Positions 34,737 to 43,410 of a DNA stretch of 64,000 bases are shown here, piece after piece. Source of the DNA: CAUZWH01 sp965247665 (lineage in GTDB: Bacteria; Pseudomonadota; Alphaproteobacteria; SHVV01); the NCBI GenBank assembly GCA_965247665.1, contig CBDFHH010000004.1, positions 620,001 to 684,000 of the forward strand. Direction: 5' to 3'. Each line of letters starts with the position of its first letter. Position 1 is the first letter of the stretch. The notes under the pieces are model-generated. The model was not told the origin of the DNA, made no database searches, and worked only from the letters and a program-made list of their open reading frames with translations. A program made the position numbers and the translations under genes.

Positions 34737-34959
34737 TGACCACAGACGCGCAGAGACACAGAGGCCATCTCGCCAATCGGAACGACCGATAAACCACTTG
34801 TCGATGTTTACAGCTTGTCGATGTGGGTATTTTGTCGGGGCGCTAGGCGCCCCATCAAAACATAACAATCGTGCCATATTTCAAGCGACAGCCATTTCTG
34901 AGCAACAGAAGGCCCAGAAGCACGATCTCTCGGTGCCTCTGTGCCTCTGTGGTTGATCA
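34737..34959. repeat. long-range inverted repeat element (non-coding)
   Basis: The ends are related in inverted orientation: GACCACAGACGCGCAGAGAC (start near 34738) and the complement of the TGCCTCTGTGCCTCTGTGGT stretch near 34934. The 165 bp between them has a small GGGGCGC/GCGCCCC hairpin but no gene. The layout resembles a MITE or a spread intergenic repeat. The interval 34715-35012 holds nothing else that I recognise. Confidence 0.6.
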
Positions 34960-35012
34960 CCTACGATTGGAATTCCGCAATCGTTTCCAAGTGATCGAAT
35001 AGCGCTCTGGGA

Positions 35013-35936
35013 TTATCCGCTGCCGCCACCGCGCAGCAGGATGTCGATGCCGACCAAACGCTGGATGAGGTAGAGAAGCAGGCCGGAGCCGACAATAACG
35101 ATCGTCGCCATCGCCGGAATGGTGGGGTCGAACTCACGGTCGAGCGCGAAGAAGATCTCGACCGGCAGCGGATTAATATTGGGCCCGGTAAGGAAGAGCG
35201 AGATCGTCACATCCCCGAACGACACCAGAAACGCATAGATGCCGCCGGCGAGAACGCCGGGCATGATCGTCGGCAGGGTCACCCGCAGGAACGTGCGCCA
35301 GCGGCTGGCGCCAAGGCTCAGGGCCACTTCCTCCAGCGAAATATCGAAGCGTTGCAGAACGGCACCGACCGAGCCGACGACATAGGGTGTCGCGACAAAG
35401 ACGTGCCCGATGACGAGACCGGTAAAGGTAGCGCGAAGCTGCAGCCCGATCAGCGCGCCCACCTCGTAGTAAGCTTGCAGAAACGCCAACCCGATGACGA
35501 TGAACGGGATCTGCAGTGGCGCCCGGAACAGCGTGCCGAGGATGATTCGCCCAGGAAACTGTCCACGGATGAGGGCGAGCGCCGCTGGCACGCCGAGAAT
35601 GATGCCGCAGACCGCCGCGATGGAGGCCATACCGAAGCTGATCCACAGCGCGTTGTAGAGCGAGCCCGAGATGCGTGTGTACCATTCGAATGTGAAGTTC
35701 TTGGGTGGGAAGTTGAGGAACGCGCTGCCCGCGCTGAACTCGAGACCCGTTCCGTCGAAAGACGATCCAGCCACGACGACGATCGGCGAGAAAATGAAGG
35801 TGTAGCCGAGGATCATCCAGATGATGGCACCAAGGCGCCGTGGCCATTTGTCGATGCGCGTGCGCCGCAGCCGGGCAGGCAACCCGGCGCGAAGTCCGGA
35901 TGGCGAGCCGTCGCCGATGAGCTGCCGCCCCGTCAT
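35013..35936 (-). CDS. ABC permease, PotC-like
   Basis: A 307-residue inner-membrane permease. A basic N-terminal tail of about 30 residues precedes the first helix (IIWMILGYTFIFSPIVVV). The EAA coupling motif is EVALSLGASRWRTFLRVTLP. It overlaps the 3' end of the PotB-like gene by 4 bp (ATGA). The pair would form the membrane channel for the receptor encoded at 30.7-31.8 kb. No ATPase gene is found among its neighbours. Confidence 0.9.
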   Translation of the reverse strand: MTGRQLIGDGSPSGLRAGLPARLRRTRIDKWPRRLGAIIWMILGYTFIFSPIVVVAGSSFDGTGLEFSAGSAFLNFPPKNFTFEWYTRISGSLYNALWISFGMASIAAVCGIILGVPAALALIRGQFPGRIILGTLFRAPLQIPFIVIGLAFLQAYYEVGALIGLQLRATFTGLVIGHVFVATPYVVGSVGAVLQRFDISLEEVALSLGASRWRTFLRVTLPTIMPGVLAGGIYAFLVSFGDVTISLFLTGPNINPLPVEIFFALDREFDPTIPAMATIVIVGSGLLLYLIQRLVGIDILLRGGGSG

Positions 35937-36787
35937 GTGACCGCAAACCTCGCCGCACGCATGCGCGTCACCGCGATGACGGACACGATGTTAACGGCAA
36001 AGACGAACAGCATGAGCATGCCCGAGAGCGCGGCAGCCATACCGTATTCCGTGTAGAGCAGGATGGTTCGTTGAATCACGACCGGCAGGGTCATCACCTT
36101 GCCGCCGCCGAGCAGGACCGCGGACACGAACGCTCCCATGGCGATGTTGAAGAGCAGCAGCGACGCACTCACCACGCCCGGCATGCTGAGCGGAATGACG
36201 ACGCGCCAAAATACGCGCCAGCGGCTCGCTCCGTGAATCTCCGCAGCCTCCTCCAATGACCGGGGAATGGTTTGAATGACGCTGAACAGCATCATCACCA
36301 TGAAGGCAATGCCGAGGTGAGTGAGCCCCATGACAACGCCCGACTTGGTGCCGATGACGATGATGTGCTCGTCGACGATCCCGGTCCACAGCAGGAACCG
36401 GTTCACCGGCCCATTGGCGCCGAAGATTATGATGATGCCCAACACCTTAATGACGATCGAGACGAACGAGGACACCACCATCGCGGTCAGGAATACGATG
36501 GCCCATTTCGGGCTCATACGCGCGACGATATAGGCGATGGGATAGGCGACGATCAGGGTGATGGCGACGACGAAGACCGCCAGGATGAAGTTCAACTTGA
36601 GCGCGTTGAGGAAGAACGGCTCGGTGAAGGCGCGCATGTAGTTGAAGAGCTCTAGCTCGGTGCCCACCTGGCCGATGCCGAGGTCGCGAAAGAAACCCAA
36701 TTGCAGAAATACGTACTGGGTGCCGAAAAGCAGCGTCATGCACACCAGGAATGGCGGCGCCAGCACGACGACCCAGTTGGCTTTCAT
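35933..36787 (-). CDS. ABC permease, PotB-like
   Basis: A 284-residue permease with about six helices and the EAA motif EEAAEIHGASRWRVFWRVVIP. The ATG at 36787 is preceded by GGGAGGGTC, a good ribosome site; the upstream in-frame ATG at 36829 lacks one. It is the first gene of its transcript. The 218 bp upstream, toward IS1380 debris, must hold the promoter unless it was lost by the insertion. Confidence 0.9.
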   Translation of the reverse strand: MKANWVVVLAPPFLVCMTLLFGTQYVFLQLGFFRDLGIGQVGTELELFNYMRAFTEPFFLNALKLNFILAVFVVAITLIVAYPIAYIVARMSPKWAIVFLTAMVVSSFVSIVIKVLGIIIIFGANGPVNRFLLWTGIVDEHIIVIGTKSGVVMGLTHLGIAFMVMMLFSVIQTIPRSLEEAAEIHGASRWRVFWRVVIPLSMPGVVSASLLLFNIAMGAFVSAVLLGGGKVMTLPVVIQRTILLYTEYGMAAALSGMLMLFVFAVNIVSVIAVTRMRAARFAVT

Positions 36788-36939
36788 GACCCTCCCCGGG
36801 CGATGCTCGCGGACCTGAACGGCCGCCACCGCCGGACCGGCTCGTTCGATCCTTCAACCCTCACTCTCTCACGACTCCCGCGTGGTTTGCCAGAGCAATT
36901 GCCCGTGACCGTCTAGCCCGAAAGAGTCACGAAAGGTTA

Positions 36940-37007
36940 CCGCCAAACCCTGAATCTGCGTTATGATTCAATTGGATAGATTGTATCGAACGCAGGAGTT
37001 TGGCGGT
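36940..37007. promoter_or_regulatory. inverted repeat ahead of IS1380-like fragment
   Basis: ACCGCCAAACCCTG at 36940-36953 pairs imperfectly with CAGGAGTTTGGCGGT at 36993-37007, which overlaps the GTG start of the transposase fragment. Such a hairpin near the start could limit transposase translation. It may also contain the IS end. Confidence 0.4.
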
Positions 37008-37105
37008 GACGGATTGTACCTTTACGAAGATCGAATTTCCATCCTGTTGTAAGCGGCGCGTCGAGGCGGATTTTGCCGGCGGTGAGATCTCATCGAACGG
37101 CACCG
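37006..37105 (+). pseudogene. IS1380-family transposase, N-terminal fragment
   Basis: Thirty-three codons from the GTG at 37006 read VTDCTFTKIEFPS, then CKRRVEADFAGGEISSNG, which matches the conserved opening of IS1380-type transposases (a short tag, RRV-A-F-GG-ISS-GG). The IS6-like element at 37106 interrupts it. The rest of the gene is not found on the far side of that element. Confidence 0.7.
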
Positions 37106-37540
37106 GGCATTGTCAGACTAACTGGACAGGACTTGTAGAACCTACAATCAAACGGCCTCAGGCTGCCAATTGACGCCACTCGGCCGAGGCGGCGGCCCGG
37201 GCTCGTTTGAAAATGTTGCGGCGGTTGAGATGGCGTTCGTGGTTGAATTGGTTGTGGATCGAGGCGTGGACGGCGGCGAATTTCTGCAGGGTCTTTACGT
37301 CCCTGAACTTGGCTATTGCCCCTTCCCGTCGTCGGAACGGCTGGTACGAGTTCTCGGCCCGGTTGTTAAGCCAACGACCGCAGGTCCGGGCGGTCGCATT
37401 GCCGGTCACAGTCATCGCAGCCCGGTAGGACGGAAGCCCGTCCGTGACGATCGAAGCCGGCCGGCCATAACGCTTCATCGCGCGTTTCAGAAACCTGAGC
37501 GCAGCCCTGCGATCCCGTCGTTTCGTGGCAAAAACCTCTA

Positions 37541-38591
37541 GAGCATTTTTCGATCTGACAGAATCTTTTGTATTTTCAATTGGTTGTATCTGCGATTCAA
37601 GATACGGGCTGGTGAAGGAGGCCAGCCTGCATGACGCAACCTCTTTCGAATGATTTGCGTCGCCGGGTGGTGGTGGCGGTGGATGGCGGGATGTCGCGAC
37701 GGGGAGCGGCAAAGCGCTTCGGGATCGCCCCGTCTACGGCGATCAAGTGGGTAGGGGCGTGGCGTCGAACGGGCAGCTACCGGCCCAGAGCGCAAGGCGG
37801 CGACAACCGCTCGCACCGGATCGAAGCACGCGCTGCGGTGGTTCTGGCGCTGGTCGAAGAGACCCCGGACATGACCCTGGCGGAGATCGCCTCTCATCTG
37901 GAGAGCGAGCACGGGGTGCGGGTGTCGCAGAGCACGGTGTGGCGCTTTTTTCACCGCCGGGGCATCACCTTCAAAAAAAACCGCTCACGCCAGCGAGCAG
38001 CAGCGAGCTGACGTGCTGCGGCGCCGGCGATCCTGGTTCGAAACCCAGCCCGATCTCGACCCTGAAAGGCTCGTCTTCGTCGACGAGACCGGCGCCTCCA
38101 CCAAGATGGCGCGACGCTGCGGCCGGGCCGCGCGGACACCGTTGCCGGGCACCGATCCCGCACGGACACTGGAAGACCACCACCTTCGTCGGCGCACTGA
38201 GGCTGAGCGGGATGACGGCCCCCATGGTGCTCGACGGCGCCATGCATGGGGCCGCCTTCCGGGCCTACATCGAACAGGTGCTGGTGTCGACCCTCAAGCC
38301 CGGCGACATCGTGGTGATGGACAACCTCCCCGCCCACCGCAGCGCCGGCGTCCGTGACGCCATTCGCAGAGCCGGAGCCCAGCTGCGCTTCCTGCCGCCC
38401 TACAGCCCCGACTTCAACCCGATCGAGATGGCCTTCTCCAAGTTCAAGGCCTACCTCAAGCGCCGGGCCGCCCGCACAAGCCACAGAACTCTGGGAGGCC
38501 ATCGCCCAAGCCACAGACATCTTCACCTCGGCCGAGTGCCAAAACTACTTCGCCGCCGCAGGATATGACCACAAGTGACCAGATAATGCTC
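37541..38591 (+). mobile_element. IS630-family insertion sequence nested in IS6 copy C
   Basis: A 1,051-bp element flanked by a TA duplication (37539-37540 and 38592-38593), the signature of IS630/Tc1 transposition. The tips share GAGCATT in inverted orientation. Removing the element and one TA restores the IS6 sequence CCTCTAGCACC exactly. This shows the order of events: IS6 first, IS630 second. Confidence 0.9.
37631..38578 (+). pseudogene. IS630-family transposase, multiple frames
   Basis: The first frame (37631-38011) encodes the helix-turn-helix part starting MTQPLSNDLRRRVVVAV and ends after RGITFKK at a run of eight A (37973-37980), a likely slippery site as used by other IS630 members. 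The second part resumes in another frame as LVFVDETGASTKMARR with the first D. A further shift is needed near 38130 to reach the HWKTTTFVGALRLSG and VVMDNLPAH (second D) and SPDFNPIE (E) segments. Another near 38475 is needed for TELWEAIAQATDIFTSAECQ. The later shifts look like decay or sequencing errors. Confidence 0.82.
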
Positions 38592-38965
38592 TAGCACCTC
38601 CCCTTCATGGTCAACGGCACGCCATAGGTAATGTGTCTCGCCGTTGAGGCGGACGAACACCTCATCAAGATGCCAGCGCGCCACAGCGAATAGGATCCAC
38701 GGTGAACACGGCGTTTCCGGATCTCCGCGGCAAACAATGGGCCAAAGCGGTTCGACCAGTACCGCACGGTCTCATGGCAGATGTCGATGCCGCGCTCGAA
38801 CAGGAGATCTTCGACCTGTCTCAGCGACAAGGGGTAACGGACATACAGCATCACCGCGCTGCGGATTACCTCAGGCGAACTGTAGAAATAACGAAAAGGA
38901 TTGTGCATCGCGGGAGGCTACGAGAGCCTACTTCCTGGCTCAAGCCCATTTACTCTGACAATGCA

Positions 38966-39163
38966 TCCGCTATCACCCAAGGAGATGGTCTTAAGCGTGA
39001 AGCCGGAGGACTTAGACGCCTACTTTGAGTTCTTGATGGCGCTCGGCAAGGGCCTTTCTGGAATGCTCGCGGAGCCCTTGCCAGAGGCAGCTCAGCCTTC
39101 GAAATATTACGAGCGCGAACGGGACAGTTGCTTCAGTTGTTGGGCGATCCCTAGCCTCTCCGG
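38966..39163 (+). pseudogene. unrecognised gene fragment beside IS6 copy C
   Basis: An open stretch encoding LSPKEMVLSVKPEDLDAYFE and FLMALGKGLSGMLAEPLPEA follows the IS6 end directly, so the start was probably lost to the insertion. The composition is protein-like (helical, acidic), but I do not recognise a family. It ends at a stop near 39163. Confidence 0.35.
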
Positions 39164-39203
39164 CACGCCGCATCGTGTTTTCTGCGTTTCCATAGCGTCA
39201 ATG

Positions 39204-39233
39204 GGTCGGTAGTGAGTCAACCCACTACCGACC
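39204..39233. terminator. hairpin at the end of the MFS gene
   Basis: A perfect 11-bp stem (GGTCGGTAGTG at 39204-39214 with CACTACCGACC at 39223-39233, loop of eight) overlaps the MFS stop codon. There is no T-run on either side, so it is either a weak terminator or a boundary repeat between island and core DNA. Confidence 0.4.
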
Positions 39234-40352
39234 GGTAGCGTCGGTTGCGTGGCGCCCCAGGCGCCTGATCATCACCAGCGCCCCGTAGGCGATGCCGACC
39301 GTGGCCGCGAAAATCGGGAATGCGTTGACACTCCAGGCATCCATCGCAGCGCCGGTCAGGATCGGACCGGTGAGCGATCCAACCGAGTACATCGAAACCA
39401 GCAACGCGCTGGCGACGACCAGATCCGCGCCCGTGAAGCGTTGTCCGAGCAACGTGAGGCCGACCGAATAAATCGCTGTCGCCGAGCCGCCCCAAATGAA
39501 CGTCGCAATCCAGAACCAAGCCGATCCCACCGATACCAGGAGATAGGTTGCGACCGAGAGCCCAGCGGCGGCCGCTGCCGCTGCAAGGACCATGTGGCGG
39601 TCGATTCGATCGGCCAGCCAGCCGAAAAACAGCGGAATGACAATCGCCCCGGCAGCGAACGCCGTCACCGGGAGAATCGCGGTATCGCCCTCGAGACCGC
39701 GCCGCAGAGCGTAAAGCGGCAACAAATAGAGCGCCGTGCTTTCGATCATACCCAGGACCAGGCCGGCAAGCGTCCCCGAAGGAGCGATGCGGATGTAGCG
39801 GAGCACAAAGGATGACGAGCGCGCGGTCACAGGCGGTGCGCTGCGGCGCGCGAGCACGACCGGAATCGCGCCCAAGGCGACGACCGTCACGCCGAAGATA
39901 AACGGCGCCGACCCTACGGTGCCGACAAGAGTAAGTAGAATCGGGCCGACCGCGATACCGAGCGAAAGGATCGTGACGTAGAGGCCCAATACTCGCCCCC
40001 GCTGAGCGTCGGTAACGATCTGATTGATCCAGGTTTCGCTGAGAATGAAAAGCGCACCGCCGCCCATGCCATAGACGAACCGGAGCGCGAACCAGACCCA
40101 GATGTTTGGGAAGACCGGTAGCAGCGCCAGCGAAAGCAGAATCATCGCGATCGATGTCAGCAATATGTTGGCGGTTCCAAAGCGGCGCACGAGCGCCGGC
40201 AATAGCGGCGCGAAGGCGATCGTGCCTGCGGCCGCCATCGCGGTGTTGAGGCTGATCATCGTATAGCTGTAGCCCTGCCGTTCGAGGAGCACCGACAGCA
40301 GCGGCGAGGTAATCCCGAACGTCATACCGACGATGCTGATGCTCGCGATCAC
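39225..40352 (-). CDS. MFS transporter (YcaD/sugar-like major facilitator)
   Basis: A transporter of at least 375 residues with twelve predicted helices. The loop between helices 2 and 3 has ALVRRFGTANILL, helix 4 starts with RFVYGMGGGALFILSETW, and the central loop has RRSAPPVTARSS. The GTG at 40352 lies almost at the first helix. The frame stays open upstream to about 40430 and encodes a plausible short cytoplasmic tail (SADPAPLDRKAAIKRDQIL), but without ATG, GTG or TTG; a CTG is available. The true start is therefore uncertain. The substrate is unknown. It follows the NUDIX gene on the same strand. Confidence 0.85.
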   Translation of the reverse strand: MIASISIVGMTFGITSPLLSVLLERQGYSYTMISLNTAMAAAGTIAFAPLLPALVRRFGTANILLTSIAMILLSLALLPVFPNIWVWFALRFVYGMGGGALFILSETWINQIVTDAQRGRVLGLYVTILSLGIAVGPILLTLVGTVGSAPFIFGVTVVALGAIPVVLARRSAPPVTARSSSFVLRYIRIAPSGTLAGLVLGMIESTALYLLPLYALRRGLEGDTAILPVTAFAAGAIVIPLFFGWLADRIDRHMVLAAAAAAAGLSVATYLLVSVGSAWFWIATFIWGGSATAIYSVGLTLLGQRFTGADLVVASALLVSMYSVGSLTGPILTGAAMDAWSVNAFPIFAATVGIAYGALVMIRRLGRHATDATGR

Positions 40353-40426
40353 AGCCGCAAGGCTCAGGATCTGATCGCGTTTGATGGCGGCTTTCCGATC
40401 AAGCGGTGCGGGGTCCGCCGATACGG

Positions 40427-41113
40427 TCAGTCATACTCGACGATCTGGCGGAACTTGATTACCGGGATCGGCCGGTCCTGCGCGGAGTGACCGTCGAGCC
40501 GTTGTTTAACCTCGTTGGCAACGAAGCGCGTGATCCAGGCGGTTGGCAAATCCTTGACCCCGTCAATCGGGATCCAGGCCAACTCGGCCAACTCCCCATC
40601 GCCATGCAGCGATCCGTGCGCCTTCGAACCGTCGGTGAAGAAGAACCGGGCATGAAAACGGCGCGGATTTCCCGGCGGTGTAATAGCGCGCGCGACGTAG
40701 TCGAGGGTGTCGAGCGCCGGTGCCAGGCCGGCTTGTGAGAACGCCCGCCATGCTGCGGCAACGTTTTCCTTCTGCTTGATATCGGCGCGGATGCCAAACA
40801 AGAGTCCCGTTTCTTCGGCGGTTTCGCGGATCGCGCTCAAAGCCAGCGTGCGGGCGCGGCGCTCGGAGCAGCTTTTGATTAGACGATCGCGAATCTCGTC
40901 GCGCAGCTCCGTCGCCGTGCGGATTCGCGCGTCCGCGTTGTCCACGCGTCCGCCGGGAAAGACGAAAACGTTCGGCATGAAGACGTGATTCTGTTTGCGC
41001 CGGCCCATAAGGATCTCGGCGCCGCCGCGCGAGCGCCGCACGAGAACGAGTGTCGCCGCATCCTTGGGACGGGCATAGCCCTTTACAGGCTTTGACGCGG
41101 GCGGGGCGGACAT
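40427..41113 (-). CDS. NUDIX hydrolase
   Basis: A 228-residue hydrolase that would cleave a nucleoside diphosphate linked to another moiety, possibly CoA-type or nucleotide-sugar substrates. The Nudix box is split by an insertion of about 35 residues: FPGGRVDNAD comes first and SAIRETAEETGLLFG follows, keeping the REUxEExGU core. This spacing is typical of the longer alphaproteobacterial NUDIX proteins. The ATG at 41113 (MSAPPASKPVKGYARPKD) is used. It lies 52 bp downstream of rnr on the same strand, as in many relatives. Confidence 0.9.
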   Translation of the reverse strand: MSAPPASKPVKGYARPKDAATLVLVRRSRGGAEILMGRRKQNHVFMPNVFVFPGGRVDNADARIRTATELRDEIRDRLIKSCSERRARTLALSAIRETAEETGLLFGIRADIKQKENVAAAWRAFSQAGLAPALDTLDYVARAITPPGNPRRFHARFFFTDGSKAHGSLHGDGELAELAWIPIDGVKDLPTAWITRFVANEVKQRLDGHSAQDRPIPVIKFRQIVEYD

Positions 41114-41165
41114 CGCCCTAAACTGCCCGCGCGGACCTATCCTTGTCCAGCATTGGTAACCGGAA

Positions 41166-43400
41166 TCAACGCCGCCGCGACTTGTGGCTTCTCTTGAGCT
41201 TGCGCGAAAGCCTCGCTGAGACATGCGACGGCGGCGCGGGCGGCCCTTCGTGTGCGAGGAGTACAAGAGACAACGAGCCGGTCACGATGTCGACCTCCTC
41301 CAAGCGCACCCGAACCGGATCGCCGAGACGGTAGATCTGCCCCGAATGGCGACCGACAAGGGCGTGGTGCGCTTCGTCGTGGATGTAGTAGTCATCGAGA
41401 CTGCGTATCGGCACGAGGCCGTCGACGCCATTGGCTTCGAGCCCGACAAAAAGGCCGAAACGTGAAACGCCGGTGATATGTCCCGCGAACTCGGCACCGG
41501 CACGGTCGGCGAGGAAGGCCGCGACGTAGCGGTCGGTGGCATCGCGTTCTGCCGCGTCGGCGCGACGCTCGGTCGCCGTGATCTGCTCGGCGATCTCGGC
41601 GAAGCCTTCGCGTTCGGAACCGAGGCCGCCCGCGCCCAACCCGAGCGCGGAGATCAAGGCGCGGTGGACGAGCAGGTCCGCGTAGCGCCGGATCGGCGAC
41701 GTGAAGTGCGCGTAGCATCGGAGATTCAGGCCGTAATGGCCGATATTGGTCGGGCTGTAGATGGCGCGCGCTTGCGCGCGCAACACCACCTCATTGACCA
41801 GCTTTTCGTCGGGCGTCCCCGCGACTCTGTCGAGGATCGCGTTGAAATGTTGCGGTCGGACCGCCTGCGCGCGCGAAAGCTTCAGACCGATCTGGCCGAG
41901 CAAATCGCGCAGCGCTTCCAGCTTCTCCGGATCAGGGACGTCATGTACACGGTACATGCAAAGGAGCTTGGACGATTCGAGAGTCCGGGCCGCCGCAACG
42001 TTGGCGGCGATCATGAATTCCTCGATCAAGCGATGGCTGTCGTAGCGGGGTTGGCCCGAAATCGATGCCACGTGACCGGTATCGTCGAGCACCACCCGAC
42101 GCTCCGGCAGGTCGATGGCGAGTGGCTGACGCCGATCGCGCCCCGATTTGCACGCGGCGTAGGCGGCGAATAAGGGACGAAGCGCGGTTTCCAGCAACGG
42201 TGCGGTTACCTCGTCCGTGGTTCCGTCGATCGCGGCTTGAGCCTGGGCGTAGGTCAACCGCGCGGCGGAGCGCATGACGCTCCGCTCGAACCGGTGGCTG
42301 CGCATGTGGCCGGCGGCATCCAGCCACAGATGGGCCGCGATACAAGGCCGGTCCTCATGCGGGCTCAGCGTACAAGCCGCTGTCGCGAGCGCGTCCGGCA
42401 GCATCGGGACCATGCGATCCGGAAAATAGACCGAGTTGCCGCGAGCCCGAGCGTCGTCGTCGAGTGCGGTGCCCGACCGTACGTAATGCGCGACGTCGGC
42501 GATCGCGACGACGATGTGCCAGCCACCCTGGTTGCTGGAGTCCGGATCAGGTTCCGCCCAGACCGCGTCGTCGAAGTCGCGCGCATCGGATGGGTCGATC
42601 GTTACCAGCGGCAGCCCTCGGAGATCAACGCGCCCGGCGCTATCGAACGGCGCTGCCGCAGCGCTTGCCGCTTCCTCAAGCGCCGCTGCCGAAAACTCGA
42701 TCGGGATGCCCTGCGCGTGGATGCTGATGAGGCTGAAAGAGCGAGGATCATCGATGTGACCGATGCGCTGCTTCAACCGCGCCCGGCCAAGTCCGCGATG
42801 CCGTCCGGGGAGGACCTCCGCCGCGACCAGTTCGCCGGGCTTGAGGGCGGCGTCAACGCCGCCGTCGAGGAGGAACTCGTTTCGGATCCGGCGATCCGAC
42901 GGGATCAGGCGCGGCTGCTTGCCGGCGATTTGGTAAACGCCGATGATCTCACTCGCCTGCGATCCGAGCCGGCGTATTGGTTCGGCGTGATAGAGGTCGG
43001 GTCCAACCAGTGTCAGCCGGGCCAGGATGCGCTCGCCGATCGCTGGTGCGCCGGTACGACCGCGACCGTGTAGGATCCTGATTCGTGGTGGCGATGCGGC
43101 GGCCGGCCATCGCGTGGGACGCGCGAAAACCTCGCCACCCTCGACATCGATCTCGCTGACCTCGATCACGCTGACCGAAGGAAGCCCGTTGGCCGCTTCG
43201 AAGCTACGCCGACGACCCCTGGCGACGGCGCCTTCGTCGGCAAGCTCCCGCAACATCGACTTCAGGGCATCGCGCACCGCACCTTTGAGGCCGAAGGCGC
43301 GTGCGATCTCGCGCTTGTTAACGCGCCCGCCCTGCTCTTCGATGTATCGGAGAAGCTGTTGCTTGTCGGGTAGCGGGGTCGCGCGTTTCGGCTTCGCCAA
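41166..43400 (-). CDS. rnr: ribonuclease R
   Basis: A 744-residue processive 3'-5' exoribonuclease. A winged-helix N-terminus (LLRYIEEQGGRVNKREIARA) is followed by cold-shock domains and the RNB catalytic domain with the metal-binding aspartates in TIDPSDARDFDDAVWAE. The ANVAAARTLE and HYGLNLRCYAHFTSPIRRYADLLVHR blocks follow, and the S1 domain is near residues 625-715. The end is basic (KLKRSHKSRRR), which aids structured RNA degradation. It lies 10 bp after the topA stop and forms an operon with topA, dprA and NUDIX genes. Confidence 0.96.
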   Translation of the reverse strand: MAKPKRATPLPDKQQLLRYIEEQGGRVNKREIARAFGLKGAVRDALKSMLRELADEGAVARGRRRSFEAANGLPSVSVIEVSEIDVEGGEVFARPTRWPAAASPPRIRILHGRGRTGAPAIGERILARLTLVGPDLYHAEPIRRLGSQASEIIGVYQIAGKQPRLIPSDRRIRNEFLLDGGVDAALKPGELVAAEVLPGRHRGLGRARLKQRIGHIDDPRSFSLISIHAQGIPIEFSAAALEEAASAAAAPFDSAGRVDLRGLPLVTIDPSDARDFDDAVWAEPDPDSSNQGGWHIVVAIADVAHYVRSGTALDDDARARGNSVYFPDRMVPMLPDALATAACTLSPHEDRPCIAAHLWLDAAGHMRSHRFERSVMRSAARLTYAQAQAAIDGTTDEVTAPLLETALRPLFAAYAACKSGRDRRQPLAIDLPERRVVLDDTGHVASISGQPRYDSHRLIEEFMIAANVAAARTLESSKLLCMYRVHDVPDPEKLEALRDLLGQIGLKLSRAQAVRPQHFNAILDRVAGTPDEKLVNEVVLRAQARAIYSPTNIGHYGLNLRCYAHFTSPIRRYADLLVHRALISALGLGAGGLGSEREGFAEIAEQITATERRADAAERDATDRYVAAFLADRAGAEFAGHITGVSRFGLFVGLEANGVDGLVPIRSLDDYYIHDEAHHALVGRHSGQIYRLGDPVRVRLEEVDIVTGSLSLVLLAHEGPPAPPSHVSARLSRKLKRSHKSRRR

Positions 43401-43410
43401 CGCCGTTGCC

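Larger units (their letters stand above)
37158..38908 (-). pseudogene. IS6-family transposase (copy C), split by IS630
   Basis: The N-terminal part lies at 38591-38908 (MHNPFRYFYSSPEVIRSAVM, then CHETVRYWSNRFGPLF). The C-terminal part, at 37158-37540, contains IVTDGLPSY and NNRAENSYQP. The gene is cut within the codons for EVLEVFATK by an IS630-type element. Even before that, a frame change near SYSLWRAG, identical to copy B, separates the N-terminal part from the WHLDEVFVR segment. Confidence 0.83.
37106..38965 (-). mobile_element. IS6-family-like insertion sequence, copy C, interrupted by IS630
   Basis: The ends are GGCATTGTCAGACTAA at 37106 and TTACTCTGACAATGC near 38950-38964 (the last base is changed, A for C). 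Removing the 1,051-bp IS630 and one TA leaves about 807 bp, nearly the same as copy B at 22640-23439 but in opposite orientation. Copies B and C thus enclose the whole 13.7-kb catabolic block as inverted repeats. No 8-bp target duplication is seen. Confidence 0.85.

Noticed and set aside
34641..34877. A 78-codon minus-strand frame between the Rieske gene and the permease genes
   Set aside because: It overlaps the Rieske 3' end and the inverted repeat element, and shows no start signal or family resemblance.
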